A stretch of 40,502 nucleotides of DNA from NCBI GenBank assembly GCA_937899395.1, contig CALBPU010000092.1, positions 1-40,502 on the forward strand. Reading direction: 5' to 3'. Of this stretch, positions 31,625 through 40,502 are shown piece by piece. Below the pieces are notes generated by a model. It worked only from the letters and a program-made list of their open reading frames with translations, did not search any database and had not been told where the DNA came from. Origin of the DNA: an uncultured Fretibacterium sp. Lineage in GTDB: Bacteria; Synergistota; Synergistia; Synergistales; Aminobacteriaceae. Position numbers and translations under genes: made by a program. Numbering within the stretch: position 1 is the stretch's first letter; each line of letters opens with the position of its first letter.

Positions 31625-34600
31625 CCAAAATGGCGTAAAGCTCCCGGATTACCTGCGATTAAAGCGTCAATATCGCCCGTGATATTCCTGAAATTGTATC
31701 TCAAGTTCCGAGTAGGACTATACAAGACAGCTTTTTTCCACCAACTCGTTAAAGTTCTTGCAGTATTCCCTAACATTCCTCTGTCTCTGCTTTTGCTCAT
31801 CTTTTTGAGATTTTCGACAACCTGATTAGGCAAAACCATTAACTGATTAAAATATTCTTCACCTTTTTTCCCCATTGACTGCAAAATTGTATCAAGAGGA
31901 ATGCCCGAACTTTCTGAAGCGTCATCGAGAGCCATAGCGATAATATTTTCAGCCGTAGAATTAGCCGAATGAATTAATCTTGATCCGGCAGGATTAAAAA
32001 TCGAGTAGCCTTCAGGGATAACATCGCTTAAATTAATTCCTTCACCCTGATTAAAAGAGTTGTTGCTCTGGTTAAAAGCCTGTCTGATTTTGTCTCTTAA
32101 TTTCGGAGCAATATCAAATTCCTTCTGAATATCCTTGAGAGTTTTCAGGATTTCAATATCCATGAGCATTTGCGCCCTGACTTCAGCGTTTGCCTGAACA
32201 TAATTTGCGTTAATATCTTTCGAGCTTCCGCGATATTTTTTCATATAACTGCGGTTAGTAATCCCGTTAAGTTCAGCGTCAACTAAATCTTGAATAGTGC
32301 CTAAATCAGCCCTGTTAAAATTTCCGTGATAAGCGGCATTGGCATATTCAAGTATGGTATGCCTGTAATAATGAGGATTTTTGAACACGGTATCAAGATC
32401 AAGCCCTATATCCTTCGCAGCGGCAATGAATTCTTTGTTAATATTCTGTATAGTTTGTTCTTCAAGCTCAATAGCTTTTTGGACTTCAGGGTGTAATTTT
32501 ACAAGTTCAGAGAAACGTTTATGTTCTTTTTTGAGAATTTCATCAGTAAAACCGAACGGCAAATTAGCGTCAGGAACTTGAGATTTTCTCCATGTTAAAT
32601 CATCTAAGAGCCTCATTCTTGAGAACAAATCCCTTTGATATTCGCTTAAACCTTTAAGATTTTGAGTGAAAGTTTTCATAGCTTCATGGACTTTATAAGC
32701 TCTCTTGTTATGCAGAGTTTCAAACATTCCCTTAGCTTTCCTTAAATCTTTACCCTGACTGTCAAGCCCTGATAAATCCGAATAAGCACCTCTGAAGCTT
32801 CTTAAAAGTTTCACTGTAGGCTTCATGATCCTTTGAGTTAAAGTAGGCTGCTGAATGCCCTTTTGACCTTCTTTATAACGGCTTTCAATTTCTCCGTCTT
32901 TACCCTCAAAGGTCTCAAAACTTGGTTTAGAGTTATTATTCATAGCTCTTGCAGATGAAGTGATATTTTTGACTTTATCCCTTAGTTTTTCAAATAAGTC
33001 ACCTAAAAATTTCTTCGGATTATAAGCGGCTTGAGAATAAATTTCAGGATTGTTAGCGTCAAATGTGCCTTTATTATCAGTAGCGGATTTTATTTGCTTG
33101 TCATTCTTCATATAAACAAGTTCTCCGTCTTTTTCTACTACCAACGGCTCGCCGTTTTCGTCAACAACTTTTGAAACATTATTGACACTTTCCGCAAATT
33201 TTGCTATGTTACTGACAAATTCCGCAATCGGGACTTGTATTCGCCCTTGAGCGGGTGCAGTCAACTGCCCTGCGGAATTTTCCTTATATTTAACCACATC
33301 AACAGCTTCTACACTATAAATTTTCTTCCCGTCATGTTGATATTCTATCAACGTAAGCATAATTGGAACATATTTCCCTGTTTCGTTATCAAGCATAATT
33401 GAACCAAGTCGTCGCACTTGTTCAACCTCGCTTCGTCCATGTGAATCAGAGTGTTTGAATTCCATCGTTGCTGACTTAAAAAGACGGTCAATATTTGCAA
33501 CAGCAAGCGCATGAAGTTTCGGTGTAATAGATTTTTTAGTAGCTTTCTCACTTTGCATTTTAGCAAGACCTTTTCCGCTGATCTGCGCTGTTATACCAAG
33601 ATGACTATTCTCAATCTCTTTATTAAGTATACCTAAAGAGCGGACAAGTTCCCCAGCTTCTGTAATGCTGTTTACCGTGCGCGGATTAGCTGCTTCTGTT
33701 GCTGCTTCCCAATCCCCAAACCATCGTTTGAAATTTTCAGTTCTCACCTGAAGCCATTGTTTTTCATTGAGATTAGATTTTTTTCCGTTAGGAGCTTTGA
33801 GCCATTTATCAGTGCCCTCATATTGATTACGTACAGCTTCAATCTGTTCTTCAGCGTTTATATGTTCGTCATCAGCAGCGACGGCCTGATTGTAACTCAC
33901 AATCCAATCGTCAACATCTTGGGTTTCTGTAAGAGACTTATTTTTGCGTTGTTTAGGATTTAGCTTTTCTCTGTTTTGAACATTTCTTGCTTCAACTTCT
34001 CCGCCTAAATGTCTGTAAATATCGTAGGAGTTTGTATATCCGTGATATTTATCATCAAATTCTTTCCTTAACTCATCAAGTTCACCTTGCAATTTCTGAT
34101 ATTCATCAGCCAGCAATGAATTTTTTCTTGCTTTTTCAATCTCGTTTTCAGCTTCATCGAGAGAAATGGTTCCATTAACAACTTTTCGTGTTAATTTAGT
34201 TCTTAACTTAGATATGCCGGCTTTAGTATCTAAGTTCGCTATCTCATTATGAATATTAATACTCCGTTCATTATATTGCCTTACTTTGGACTCAAAATAC
34301 TCTGAAGAGCCACCCTTGCTAAAACCTTCAATATATTGAACAGCGTGTTGGATTTCATGAATTAACGATGATTGTATTTCTTTATCTTTTTTATTGGAAT
34401 TAACATGTATCTCCTTCAAAAAATTGGAATAATAACCGCCCATATTATCTTCCATCTGACCATCAAAGTAAACTGGCATGTTTTCTAACTGAGGATAAGC
34501 CTTAAATAATTCTTTATTATTATAGACTTCACCTAACTTTGTATAGTACATAAGATACGGTGTTCTTTTATTTTCTTTCTTAGCAGTTTTAACAATTTCC

Positions 34601-37600
34601 TTGTTAATTTTGTCGTCAAGAATTTCACACCGCCATTTATTATCCGGAGCAAGTTCCCAACCTGTAGCGAGCCAAATAGTTTTTATTCCTTTTCCGCCAT
34701 CTCTAGCCATTTGTTTAGCAATTTCGAGATTGTCCATTAGGTTTGTGTTGCCGTTTGCTTTATCAATAGCTTTTGCCCCTTCTACACCGATGATTTGATT
34801 GTAGGTTTCGGCTTGATTATAGCTTTCGATTTGATTAATATCCTGTTTGATTTTTTCAGAGGTTTCAGTTAAACTTTGTGAAAAACTAAGGGCATTAGGA
34901 GATCCAACTTCGGGTTGGGTGTCGTTTTTGGACGTAACTCCTTCGGACTTAGTTTTTTCCCTTATTATAGGGTGCCCTTCATGTGATAAATCATATTTGT
35001 ATCCAGCCTTAGCTTTTCTCATAGTATGGAATGATAATTTTTTTCGCCCAGTTCTAACTTCTTCAACAATTAATACATGTCCGTTAATTCTTTTTTGATA
35101 TACAATCGTATCATTGCCTAATGATGTTTTTTCATTGCCTAAAGTAATTTCATCAGCATTTTGTATTACATTGGGGATTTGTTCATAATCATTTTCTGTT
35201 ATAGGTAATTGACTTTCTATTTTTTCATTACCTAGACCATGCCTTTTATTAGTATGTATTAAAGAACTTCCAACAAATGTATGAACATAATTATCATTAA
35301 TATCAAGTCCCGTAGCTTCAGAAATGCGTTTAGCCTCATTTGGTGATATACGAGCGTAATCACACCAGATACTCCCAGAATTTTTTATCCCCTGTTCAGT
35401 TTTAACTGCTTCTATCACATCATGAATTGTTTTTTTCTTCCCTATTGTTTTATTAGCAGTTTGACTATGGTTCTCAGTTCTATTTCCCTGTTCATTATCC
35501 CCGAACACCTCATCAAAGAATGCTTTAACATCAGGGTGTAACTCCAGTGAGTGCATTTGCCCGTCAGCTCCGGCATACCTTATATTTGTAATTTCGGTGT
35601 AAACTGCTTTTAACCACCGCTTGAACTGCTCAAAGACATGTTTTAATTTATTACTTGGAGCTTCACCAGTCCTGAAATATCTTTCAAGGTCAGTGGCAAA
35701 TTTTTCGTGAAACTCTTTCCATGCAGCTCCATCAGCTTCAGACATGTTATTAAAGTCAATATTTCCAATATCAACCTTATAAGCATTTAACAATATTTGC
35801 CAGTCTTTTTTTGCCAAACCCTTTAATTGTCCAGAATTATAAAGCACTTCAAGTTTTTTGAGGAACCAATGTCCCGTTTCATGAAGTATTGAAGAAGCGT
35901 CTGCCATTTCTGAAACTCTGATAATAGCTCTGACATCATCTTCTATATTGGGGTCAAATGCAATATTGGCCTTAACTTGGTTCCCTTTTTCATCACGCAA
36001 ACCATGCACATATCTAAATTCAATATTATTGTTACTGATTTTTTGCCCTGTATACTTGGCGAACCACATATTCTGAGCTGTGATTACTTTGCTTAAAGCC
36101 TCAGCATAAGATTTACGGTCAAAATCTTTATTGGCAGGCAAATTTAATCTATTAACAATGTCAAAGATTTTCTGACTGTTTATTTTTTCGAGTTCTTCTA
36201 TTGCATTGTTTTCTTGTCTACCAGCTCGGTTTAGATTTTCTTCCGTGTTATGTTCATTATCATAATTATCATAGTCATCATAATAATCGTTCGTATCTTC
36301 ATTATTTTCAGCGATATTCCAAATATCATCCATAGAAGGAGTATTGTTTTGCTTTATTTCATTTTCTGATGATGGTGTTAATTGAATGTCGTTTGCATTT
36401 TCGTTTTGCTTATTTTTTATTGTCTCTTGAATTTTTCCGATATGCTCAGTTAATTCCAGTATTTCTTCTTCAAGCTTTGATGACTTGCGCGGATCTGAAG
36501 CATAAACAATTTGTTCTTCAAGTTTTTCATCTGTCAAATTTTCAAGTCTGTTTAACTCAGTTTGGAGTTCGTTAAGGCTTGCATTTTCAATATCGAAATT
36601 ATATCCATTTTGCTGATTTGCTTCGTTGATAATTTGTGTTGCTTCAGAAACATTTCCTTCTTTTATTGCTGTATCAATCCTATTTAACTCAGAGAATAAA
36701 TTTACTAATTCTTCCTGATTTTTAGGATTGCTCCCCTTATTATTTTGTTCTATCAATTTAGAATTAATGGATTCTTCGATTCTGCTCTTTTGTTCTTCTA
36801 AAGCCTTTAACATATCATCAGGTAACGGAGTATATGTTTGCTCTACTGGTGTTACAGGTGTACTTTGTTCCGCAATTCTTTCATTTTGAATTTGCTCTGG
36901 AGTTTTCCCGTAATTCTTAACAGCTTCATCGAGATTAGCAAGATGTAACTGCATTTGTTGTATTTCTTCAGGATTATTTCCCCTATAATTATTAATTTGG
37001 GCAGCAACTTTATCTCGTTCTTCCTGAAGTCTTGCTGATTCTTGGTTGCTGAAATTTTGTGCTCCAATGTCTGACATTCCGGCAGGAATAATAGTAGGAT
37101 TATTATTTTCCTCGTTTCCTTCTTCCTCTATTTCAGGTGTTATACCGTGCCTTGTTAATTTTTCATTAATATCTAACAATCCGCCTATAAGGTTAGTTAC
37201 CTCATCAGGATTATTAGTATTATTAATTTGTTGTAAAATTCTTACTCTTTCATCTTGGAGTTGTTGGACTTCATGCTTATTTTCTGCATTTTGATTAATA
37301 TCAAACCTCAGTCCTACACCTGTAGGAATACCTGCAAACTCAAGCCCGCCTAAAAGCCCCTGAGTAATAAGAGTTGACGTTGACACACTTGGAGCTAGTT
37401 GTCTTGCTGTATCCCACCAATGTTTACCACTGTTCATTAATTCCGATGTAAAGCTCGTTCCGTTAATTAAAGAATTCATGCCTGCTTCGGAAATTATTTC
37501 CTGCGAAGGTTCTTGCAACAACTCATTTAATAAACTTCCTCCACTGCCTATAAGGTAACGTTTTAATCCTGGAGTAGAAGTTTTCGTGAGTTTAGCTAAA

Positions 37601-38316
37601 GGGCCTAATCTTGCCAAATATCCTAATGTGCTGTCTAAAGCAGTATTTAACGCCAAGTTAGTGCCGAAAACTTTGTCAGTTACAGCAATAGCTCCGCTTG
37701 AACCGTCATCAATCCCCTTATCGTAAAGCCCTTGCCTGTAAACATCACCAAGGAAATTTCCTGCTTCTGCTGCTGCTTCAGAGCCTCCGTGTGAAAGTAT
37801 CAAAGCTAAAGGACTTCCCCCGAACAAATATCCTAATCCGAGTGCGCTTCCCATAAAACCGAATGACGTTCCTGCACCTTCAAAATCATGTGCTAAAGGG
37901 GTTGGATTAGTTCCTAAAAGCTGAGTTCTCATATTATTAAACTCATCTTCTACAGCATTATGAGCAGTCAATGCTTTTTTAGCTCCGCTAGTCAGCCAAC
38001 TGTCCTCATATCCCATATAAGGAAAAAGTTTCATAACTTCACTGAAAGGCACTTCGGCTTTAAGAAGGTTAGTAATTGCATTTTGATGTTGATAGCCGCT
38101 GAAAGGCGAGATTTTTTCAACTAATCTTCCTAAATTTCCTAAAGTTGCTCCGCCCCCGCCTAAAGCCACATCATTTATCATTCGGCCTGCGCCAATTCCG
38201 AATGAACCTGCTAATGACCCGAAATCGTTTTCATTTGTATAGCCTTGAGGAGCTTCTAATGGCGGTAAACCTTGTTCTTCACGTAATTTATTTAGTGTAT
38301 CTAATATAGTTTGCAT
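31555..38316 (-). CDS. Giant phage polyvalent protein (zincin, PBECR-like, ART-associated and LPD38-like regions), 3' end truncated
   Basis: 2253 residues in one frame. Regions in order: Gly/Ala-rich amphipathic N-terminus (about 30-340); Glu/Gln/Asn-rich coiled coils (about 345-700); a zincin-like metallopeptidase with HETGHW (812-817); a PBECR-like nuclease segment (about 975-1100; HTNKRHGLGNE); an LPD23-like segment (about 1177-1233; IWLATGWE); a second zincin-like motif HEIQHA (1320-1325); FKRWFGDWE (about 1530) followed by an LPD3-like domain; VVDENGEPLVV and KSATDNKGTFD (about 1715-1755); a helical domain; and an LPD38-like end with LTSWWKKAVLYSPTRNLRYN. Such proteins are injected with, or accompany, phage DNA and carry effector domains. 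The last ~20 codons are antisense to the integrase remnant, so the natural C-terminus has been lost. Confidence 0.8.
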   Translation of the reverse strand: MQTILDTLNKLREEQGLPPLEAPQGYTNENDFGSLAGSFGIGAGRMINDVALGGGGATLGNLGRLVEKISPFSGYQHQNAITNLLKAEVPFSEVMKLFPYMGYEDSWLTSGAKKALTAHNAVEDEFNNMRTQLLGTNPTPLAHDFEGAGTSFGFMGSALGLGYLFGGSPLALILSHGGSEAAAEAGNFLGDVYRQGLYDKGIDDGSSGAIAVTDKVFGTNLALNTALDSTLGYLARLGPLAKLTKTSTPGLKRYLIGSGGSLLNELLQEPSQEIISEAGMNSLINGTSFTSELMNSGKHWWDTARQLAPSVSTSTLITQGLLGGLEFAGIPTGVGLRFDINQNAENKHEVQQLQDERVRILQQINNTNNPDEVTNLIGGLLDINEKLTRHGITPEIEEEGNEENNNPTIIPAGMSDIGAQNFSNQESARLQEERDKVAAQINNYRGNNPEEIQQMQLHLANLDEAVKNYGKTPEQIQNERIAEQSTPVTPVEQTYTPLPDDMLKALEEQKSRIEESINSKLIEQNNKGSNPKNQEELVNLFSELNRIDTAIKEGNVSEATQIINEANQQNGYNFDIENASLNELQTELNRLENLTDEKLEEQIVYASDPRKSSKLEEEILELTEHIGKIQETIKNKQNENANDIQLTPSSENEIKQNNTPSMDDIWNIAENNEDTNDYYDDYDNYDNEHNTEENLNRAGRQENNAIEELEKINSQKIFDIVNRLNLPANKDFDRKSYAEALSKVITAQNMWFAKYTGQKISNNNIEFRYVHGLRDEKGNQVKANIAFDPNIEDDVRAIIRVSEMADASSILHETGHWFLKKLEVLYNSGQLKGLAKKDWQILLNAYKVDIGNIDFNNMSEADGAAWKEFHEKFATDLERYFRTGEAPSNKLKHVFEQFKRWLKAVYTEITNIRYAGADGQMHSLELHPDVKAFFDEVFGDNEQGNRTENHSQTANKTIGKKKTIHDVIEAVKTEQGIKNSGSIWCDYARISPNEAKRISEATGLDINDNYVHTFVGSSLIHTNKRHGLGNEKIESQLPITENDYEQIPNVIQNADEITLGNEKTSLGNDTIVYQKRINGHVLIVEEVRTGRKKLSFHTMRKAKAGYKYDLSHEGHPIIREKTKSEGVTSKNDTQPEVGSPNALSFSQSLTETSEKIKQDINQIESYNQAETYNQIIGVEGAKAIDKANGNTNLMDNLEIAKQMARDGGKGIKTIWLATGWELAPDNKWRCEILDDKINKEIVKTAKKENKRTPYLMYYTKLGEVYNNKELFKAYPQLENMPVYFDGQMEDNMGGYYSNFLKEIHVNSNKKDKEIQSSLIHEIQHAVQYIEGFSKGGSSEYFESKVRQYNERSINIHNEIANLDTKAGISKLRTKLTRKVVNGTISLDEAENEIEKARKNSLLADEYQKLQGELDELRKEFDDKYHGYTNSYDIYRHLGGEVEARNVQNREKLNPKQRKNKSLTETQDVDDWIVSYNQAVAADDEHINAEEQIEAVRNQYEGTDKWLKAPNGKKSNLNEKQWLQVRTENFKRWFGDWEAATEAANPRTVNSITEAGELVRSLGILNKEIENSHLGITAQISGKGLAKMQSEKATKKSITPKLHALAVANIDRLFKSATMEFKHSDSHGRSEVEQVRRLGSIMLDNETGKYVPIMLTLIEYQHDGKKIYSVEAVDVVKYKENSAGQLTAPAQGRIQVPIAEFVSNIAKFAESVNNVSKVVDENGEPLVVEKDGELVYMKNDKQIKSATDNKGTFDANNPEIYSQAAYNPKKFLGDLFEKLRDKVKNITSSARAMNNNSKPSFETFEGKDGEIESRYKEGQKGIQQPTLTQRIMKPTVKLLRSFRGAYSDLSGLDSQGKDLRKAKGMFETLHNKRAYKVHEAMKTFTQNLKGLSEYQRDLFSRMRLLDDLTWRKSQVPDANLPFGFTDEILKKEHKRFSELVKLHPEVQKAIELEEQTIQNINKEFIAAAKDIGLDLDTVFKNPHYYRHTILEYANAAYHGNFNRADLGTIQDLVDAELNGITNRSYMKKYRGSSKDINANYVQANAEVRAQMLMDIEILKTLKDIQKEFDIAPKLRDKIRQAFNQSNNSFNQGEGINLSDVIPEGYSIFNPAGSRLIHSANSTAENIIAMALDDASESSGIPLDTILQSMGKKGEEYFNQLMVLPNQVVENLKKMSKSRDRGMLGNTARTLTSWWKKAVLYSPTRNLRYNFRNITGDIDALIAGNPGALRHFGKAFNSGVQPISLRRVLAIALNP

Positions 38317-38335
38317 TTTCTGTAAAAAATCTCCG

Positions 38336-40288
38336 TTATTGGATAAGACCTCTGGGTATTAACGGATTATCTCTTGTATACACAGGAGTATATCCGTTTG
38401 GATTTATTGTTCTTACAACTCTTTTATATCCGTTGTGTTCAAGTTCTCTATTTACAGCTTGAGGAGATACATTATTTTGAGATTGTTCCTGATACATTTG
38501 ATTTAGTTGATTTTCAGTTATTATGCCTCCGTCAGAGCGTTTATATACGATTCTACTGTTATCTTGCGTTGGCTGTGGTTGTTGATTTTGTTGCGGTTGC
38601 TGTTCGGTTGAGAAAACTCCTGTTTTGTCAGGTTGAGTTGATACTGCGTCATTATCAAAAAAAGTTTCAGGATCAACATTTTGCCAATTTCCGTTTTTAT
38701 CTGGAATTTTTGTTTCCAAATGGAGATGATAACCTCCGTTCGAACCGTTTGAATTACCAGTGTTCCCAACTTGTCCTATTGCTTGGTCTGTATTAACTGA
38801 ATCTCCTGCTTTCACATTGACAGAGCCTTCTTTCAAATGTGCCATTAAATACCTGACAGGTTTTCCGTTGCGAGTTCCTTCAACTTCCACATAAACGCCG
38901 TAACCGCTGCCGCCTTTAGGGTCTGTATTTACTCTTGTTACTCTGAAATTTTCTCCCATGTCAGATTTAATCCTTATCGGAGTACCTTTAACGATAGGAT
39001 AATCAGCACCTTTATGTTTGTGAGTTTTCCTGTTATAACCGAAAGTTCCGTGAGAGTGAACTTTTACATTTTGCCCCGCCATTAAGGAAGCCAAATGTTT
39101 CTTCCCTGAATTGCCTGAATTATTCTCGGGCGTTCGGGTAACACTAGCTAGCACTGGTTCTTCCTGTTTGGGTGGATTATTTAGTTCGTTTAATGCGTTT
39201 TGTTTTTCTTCCCTTAGTCTTAGATACTGTTCTAATTGCTGCCCTATTCGTGCTCTTTCATTTAGTTCTGTAGCATTCTCTAAATTGTCTTTTAATTCTG
39301 TTATTTGTGTATTAATAGCGGTGAGTTCATCAGTTAATTGTTTTCTTTGGTTTTCTCGTTGTCCTTCTTCAAAAACCTTTTCATTAAAACCTTGTGCTCT
39401 TTCTTGTAGCCCTATTCTTTTGTCTTCTTGAGCATTTTTAATAGCGTCTTGTTCCTTACCGTATTCAAACTCACTAGTCTTCCAATAATTTTCATTGTTA
39501 ATTTTATACCTCTCCAAATTCGAGTTTTCATAAAAATGTCTGTCGTTTTGATTTAACACCGCATATTTATAATCATTATCTGCTATCTGTTGAGGCGATA
39601 AAGTCATTGGAGAACTTTGTCCTTCTGAAAAATCTCCATTTCTGGGATTAAAAGCCTGTTGCAGTACTCTGCCGCCAAGATTAGTTTGTGTTGGAACGAA
39701 GTACGGATTGTCATATTTGTATTTATCAAAAATGTTCTTTACAAAATTATCAGACGCAAGCCCTTGAATAGCTAGCTTTTGAGCCTCTGCTAACGGATTT
39801 TCAGCTTTCCCGAAATCTTCCGCTGCCTGTCTCCTTAATGCCTCAACCCTCATTTGTTCAGCATTCTGATAATACGGATTCATCAGCTTTTCAAGATTTT
39901 CCCGATTAACCATCGAAAAGCGCGGATTACCCAACGTGTTAGCTACAGCCTGTCTAATATCCCAAGCAGAAGGCATTGCCTGCTGTTGAGCTTGCGGTAC
40001 TAAATCAGCCGTTCCGAGATTAAATTGTGTCATAGGAGTTCCGCCCTTATGAAAAGCCTGTTGCCAGCCGTCATCATTATATCCTTCAGGCACGGTATTT
40101 AATCCGCCCATAAAGTTCACACCCGGATTTCCTGCGTTAGCCATTGCGTCAGCTATTGCGGCATTTTCTTTCCTGTTGCGGTTAGCTTCAATTCCTCGCT
40201 GTATGGCATCTCCCAACAGTCCCCCGATTAAGTTAATCGCTACATTTTGCCATAACGGAGGCTGTTCTTCTCTAAAATACACTGCCAT
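38336..40288 (-). CDS. Phage structural protein with M23 endopeptidase domain
   Basis: 650 residues. The N-terminus (about 1-330) is Asn/Gln/Ala-rich and unassigned. A coiled coil (about 290-370) precedes a lysostaphin-type M23 peptidase domain (about 405-540). Zinc ligands are in HKHKGADYP (H-x3-D) and YHLHLE (H-x-H), with YLMAHLKEGSVNVKAGD and IGQVGNTGNS as in LytM folds. A Gln/Pro-rich linker and a short tail with VSPQAVNRELEHNG follow. Tail-tip or ejection proteins use M23 domains to cut peptidoglycan on entry. It ends 19 bp before the polyvalent gene, and its ATG overlaps the stop of the upstream gene (TAATG), showing a phage-type operon. Confidence 0.85.
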   Translation of the reverse strand: MAVYFREEQPPLWQNVAINLIGGLLGDAIQRGIEANRNRKENAAIADAMANAGNPGVNFMGGLNTVPEGYNDDGWQQAFHKGGTPMTQFNLGTADLVPQAQQQAMPSAWDIRQAVANTLGNPRFSMVNRENLEKLMNPYYQNAEQMRVEALRRQAAEDFGKAENPLAEAQKLAIQGLASDNFVKNIFDKYKYDNPYFVPTQTNLGGRVLQQAFNPRNGDFSEGQSSPMTLSPQQIADNDYKYAVLNQNDRHFYENSNLERYKINNENYWKTSEFEYGKEQDAIKNAQEDKRIGLQERAQGFNEKVFEEGQRENQRKQLTDELTAINTQITELKDNLENATELNERARIGQQLEQYLRLREEKQNALNELNNPPKQEEPVLASVTRTPENNSGNSGKKHLASLMAGQNVKVHSHGTFGYNRKTHKHKGADYPIVKGTPIRIKSDMGENFRVTRVNTDPKGGSGYGVYVEVEGTRNGKPVRYLMAHLKEGSVNVKAGDSVNTDQAIGQVGNTGNSNGSNGGYHLHLETKIPDKNGNWQNVDPETFFDNDAVSTQPDKTGVFSTEQQPQQNQQPQPTQDNSRIVYKRSDGGIITENQLNQMYQEQSQNNVSPQAVNRELEHNGYKRVVRTINPNGYTPVYTRDNPLIPRGLIQ

Positions 40289-40502
40289 TAGAAATATCTC
40301 CTTCCTGCATACGGATCAAAAACCCCCCATGATTTATAAAGTTCTTCATCAGTTTTCTTCGGTAATTCTGCAATATTTCCTTGTGTAGGTTTTATCCAAT
40401 CTCCCAAAATTTTCTTCATAAAATCGCTCAAGATTTCCGAACCTGCTCCACCTCCACCGCTTCCGAAACTACCGTTCATCATGGAGTTTGCAAGCCCTGC
40501 AC
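40288..40502 (-). CDS. Phage protein, C-terminal part only (5' end beyond window)
   Basis: The frame is open from the right edge. The visible ~71 residues begin with a Gly/Ser/Ala segment (GLANSMMNGSFGSGGGGAGS), then a helix (EILSDFMKKILGDWI) and KSWGVFDPYAGRRYF at the C-terminus. An ATG at 40482 exists but no Shine-Dalgarno is visible before it and the frame continues upstream, so this is probably the end of a longer Gly-rich virion protein. No family is recognised. Stop-start overlap with the M23 gene suggests coupling. Confidence 0.55.
   Translation of the reverse strand, partial: AGLANSMMNGSFGSGGGGAGSEILSDFMKKILGDWIKPTQGNIAELPKKTDEELYKSWGVFDPYAGRRYF

Noticed and set aside
36230..36300. 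Asp/Tyr/Asn-rich low-complexity tract in the polyvalent gene as a possible frameshift hot spot
   Set aside because: The frame stays open and codon periodicity is intact; it is read as an acidic linker.
31233..40502. Second copy of the tRNA-Val 3' end (attR)
   Set aside because: No copy of GGTTCAAATCCAGT was noticed to the right within the window; it may lie beyond the edge or be lost.

Overview
The window looks like a chromosomal contig from an AT-rich anaerobic bacterium, most probably a member of Synergistota. The clues are a Synergist-CTERM-like anchor (SGGCN motif, hydrophobic stretch, basic tail) at about 23668-23760, a Ser/Thr-rich Ig-like surface protein, and a complete P19/FTR1-type iron-uptake locus. 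This placement comes from motifs only and has not been tested against a database. The first ~3.4 kb uses Arg codons differently from the rest and ends inside a uvrC gene that runs in frame into an unrelated Sel1-repeat protein. That segment may have a different origin, either by recombination or by mis-assembly.

Layout. 1-3.4 kb: the 5' part of a carboxyltransferase gene (oadA/pycB type, minus strand), a lone cbiT, a frameshifted secreted-protein gene, a small secreted protein, and the uvrC 5' part. 3.4-5.0 kb: membrane-anchored Sel1 repeats. 5.06-9.43 kb: trpDCFBA on the minus strand, without trpE or trpG. 9.5-10.0 kb: a membrane-anchored rhodanese. 10.1-13.7 kb: a plus-strand miaA-ispH-rpsA operon. 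13.9-15.0 kb: a nitroreductase, thpR and a decayed Rpn/PD-(D/E)XK gene. 15.15-18.86 kb: a large exported Ig-like protein behind a long, structured leader. 19.2-21.8 kb: a small coiled-coil membrane protein, an M20 amidohydrolase and two overlapping half-size chromate-type transporters. 21.9-23.6 kb: ATP-dependent PEP carboxykinase. 23.6-24.3 kb: an anchor fragment, a dispersed repeat and a long palindrome.

24.28-30.97 kb is a six-gene minus-strand operon for FTR1 permease, P19 iron-binding protein, a DUF2318 membrane protein, two FtsX/MacB-like permeases and an ATPase. This is the same order as the Campylobacter p19 and E. coli fet loci. It is read from a good promoter carrying a Fur-box-like palindrome, with an intrinsic terminator between the second and third genes. 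The thioredoxin-like genes found in other such loci are not in the window.

From 31.16 kb to the right edge lies a decayed prophage or integrative element beside tRNA-Val(CAC): an integrase reduced to its two ends, fused back-to-back to the truncated 3' end of a 2253-codon polyvalent protein, then an M23 peptidase tail protein and a small partial gene. The polyvalent protein carries an amphipathic N-terminus, coiled coils, two zincin motifs, a PBECR-like nuclease region, ART-associated segments lacking the ART core, and an LPD38-like end.

One recurrent oddity stands out. Two unrelated genes (miaA and the DUF2318 gene) have conserved N-terminal codons upstream of any ATG, GTG or TTG. In both, an ATT codon lies exactly 7 nt after a strong Shine-Dalgarno sequence, which suggests AUU initiation.
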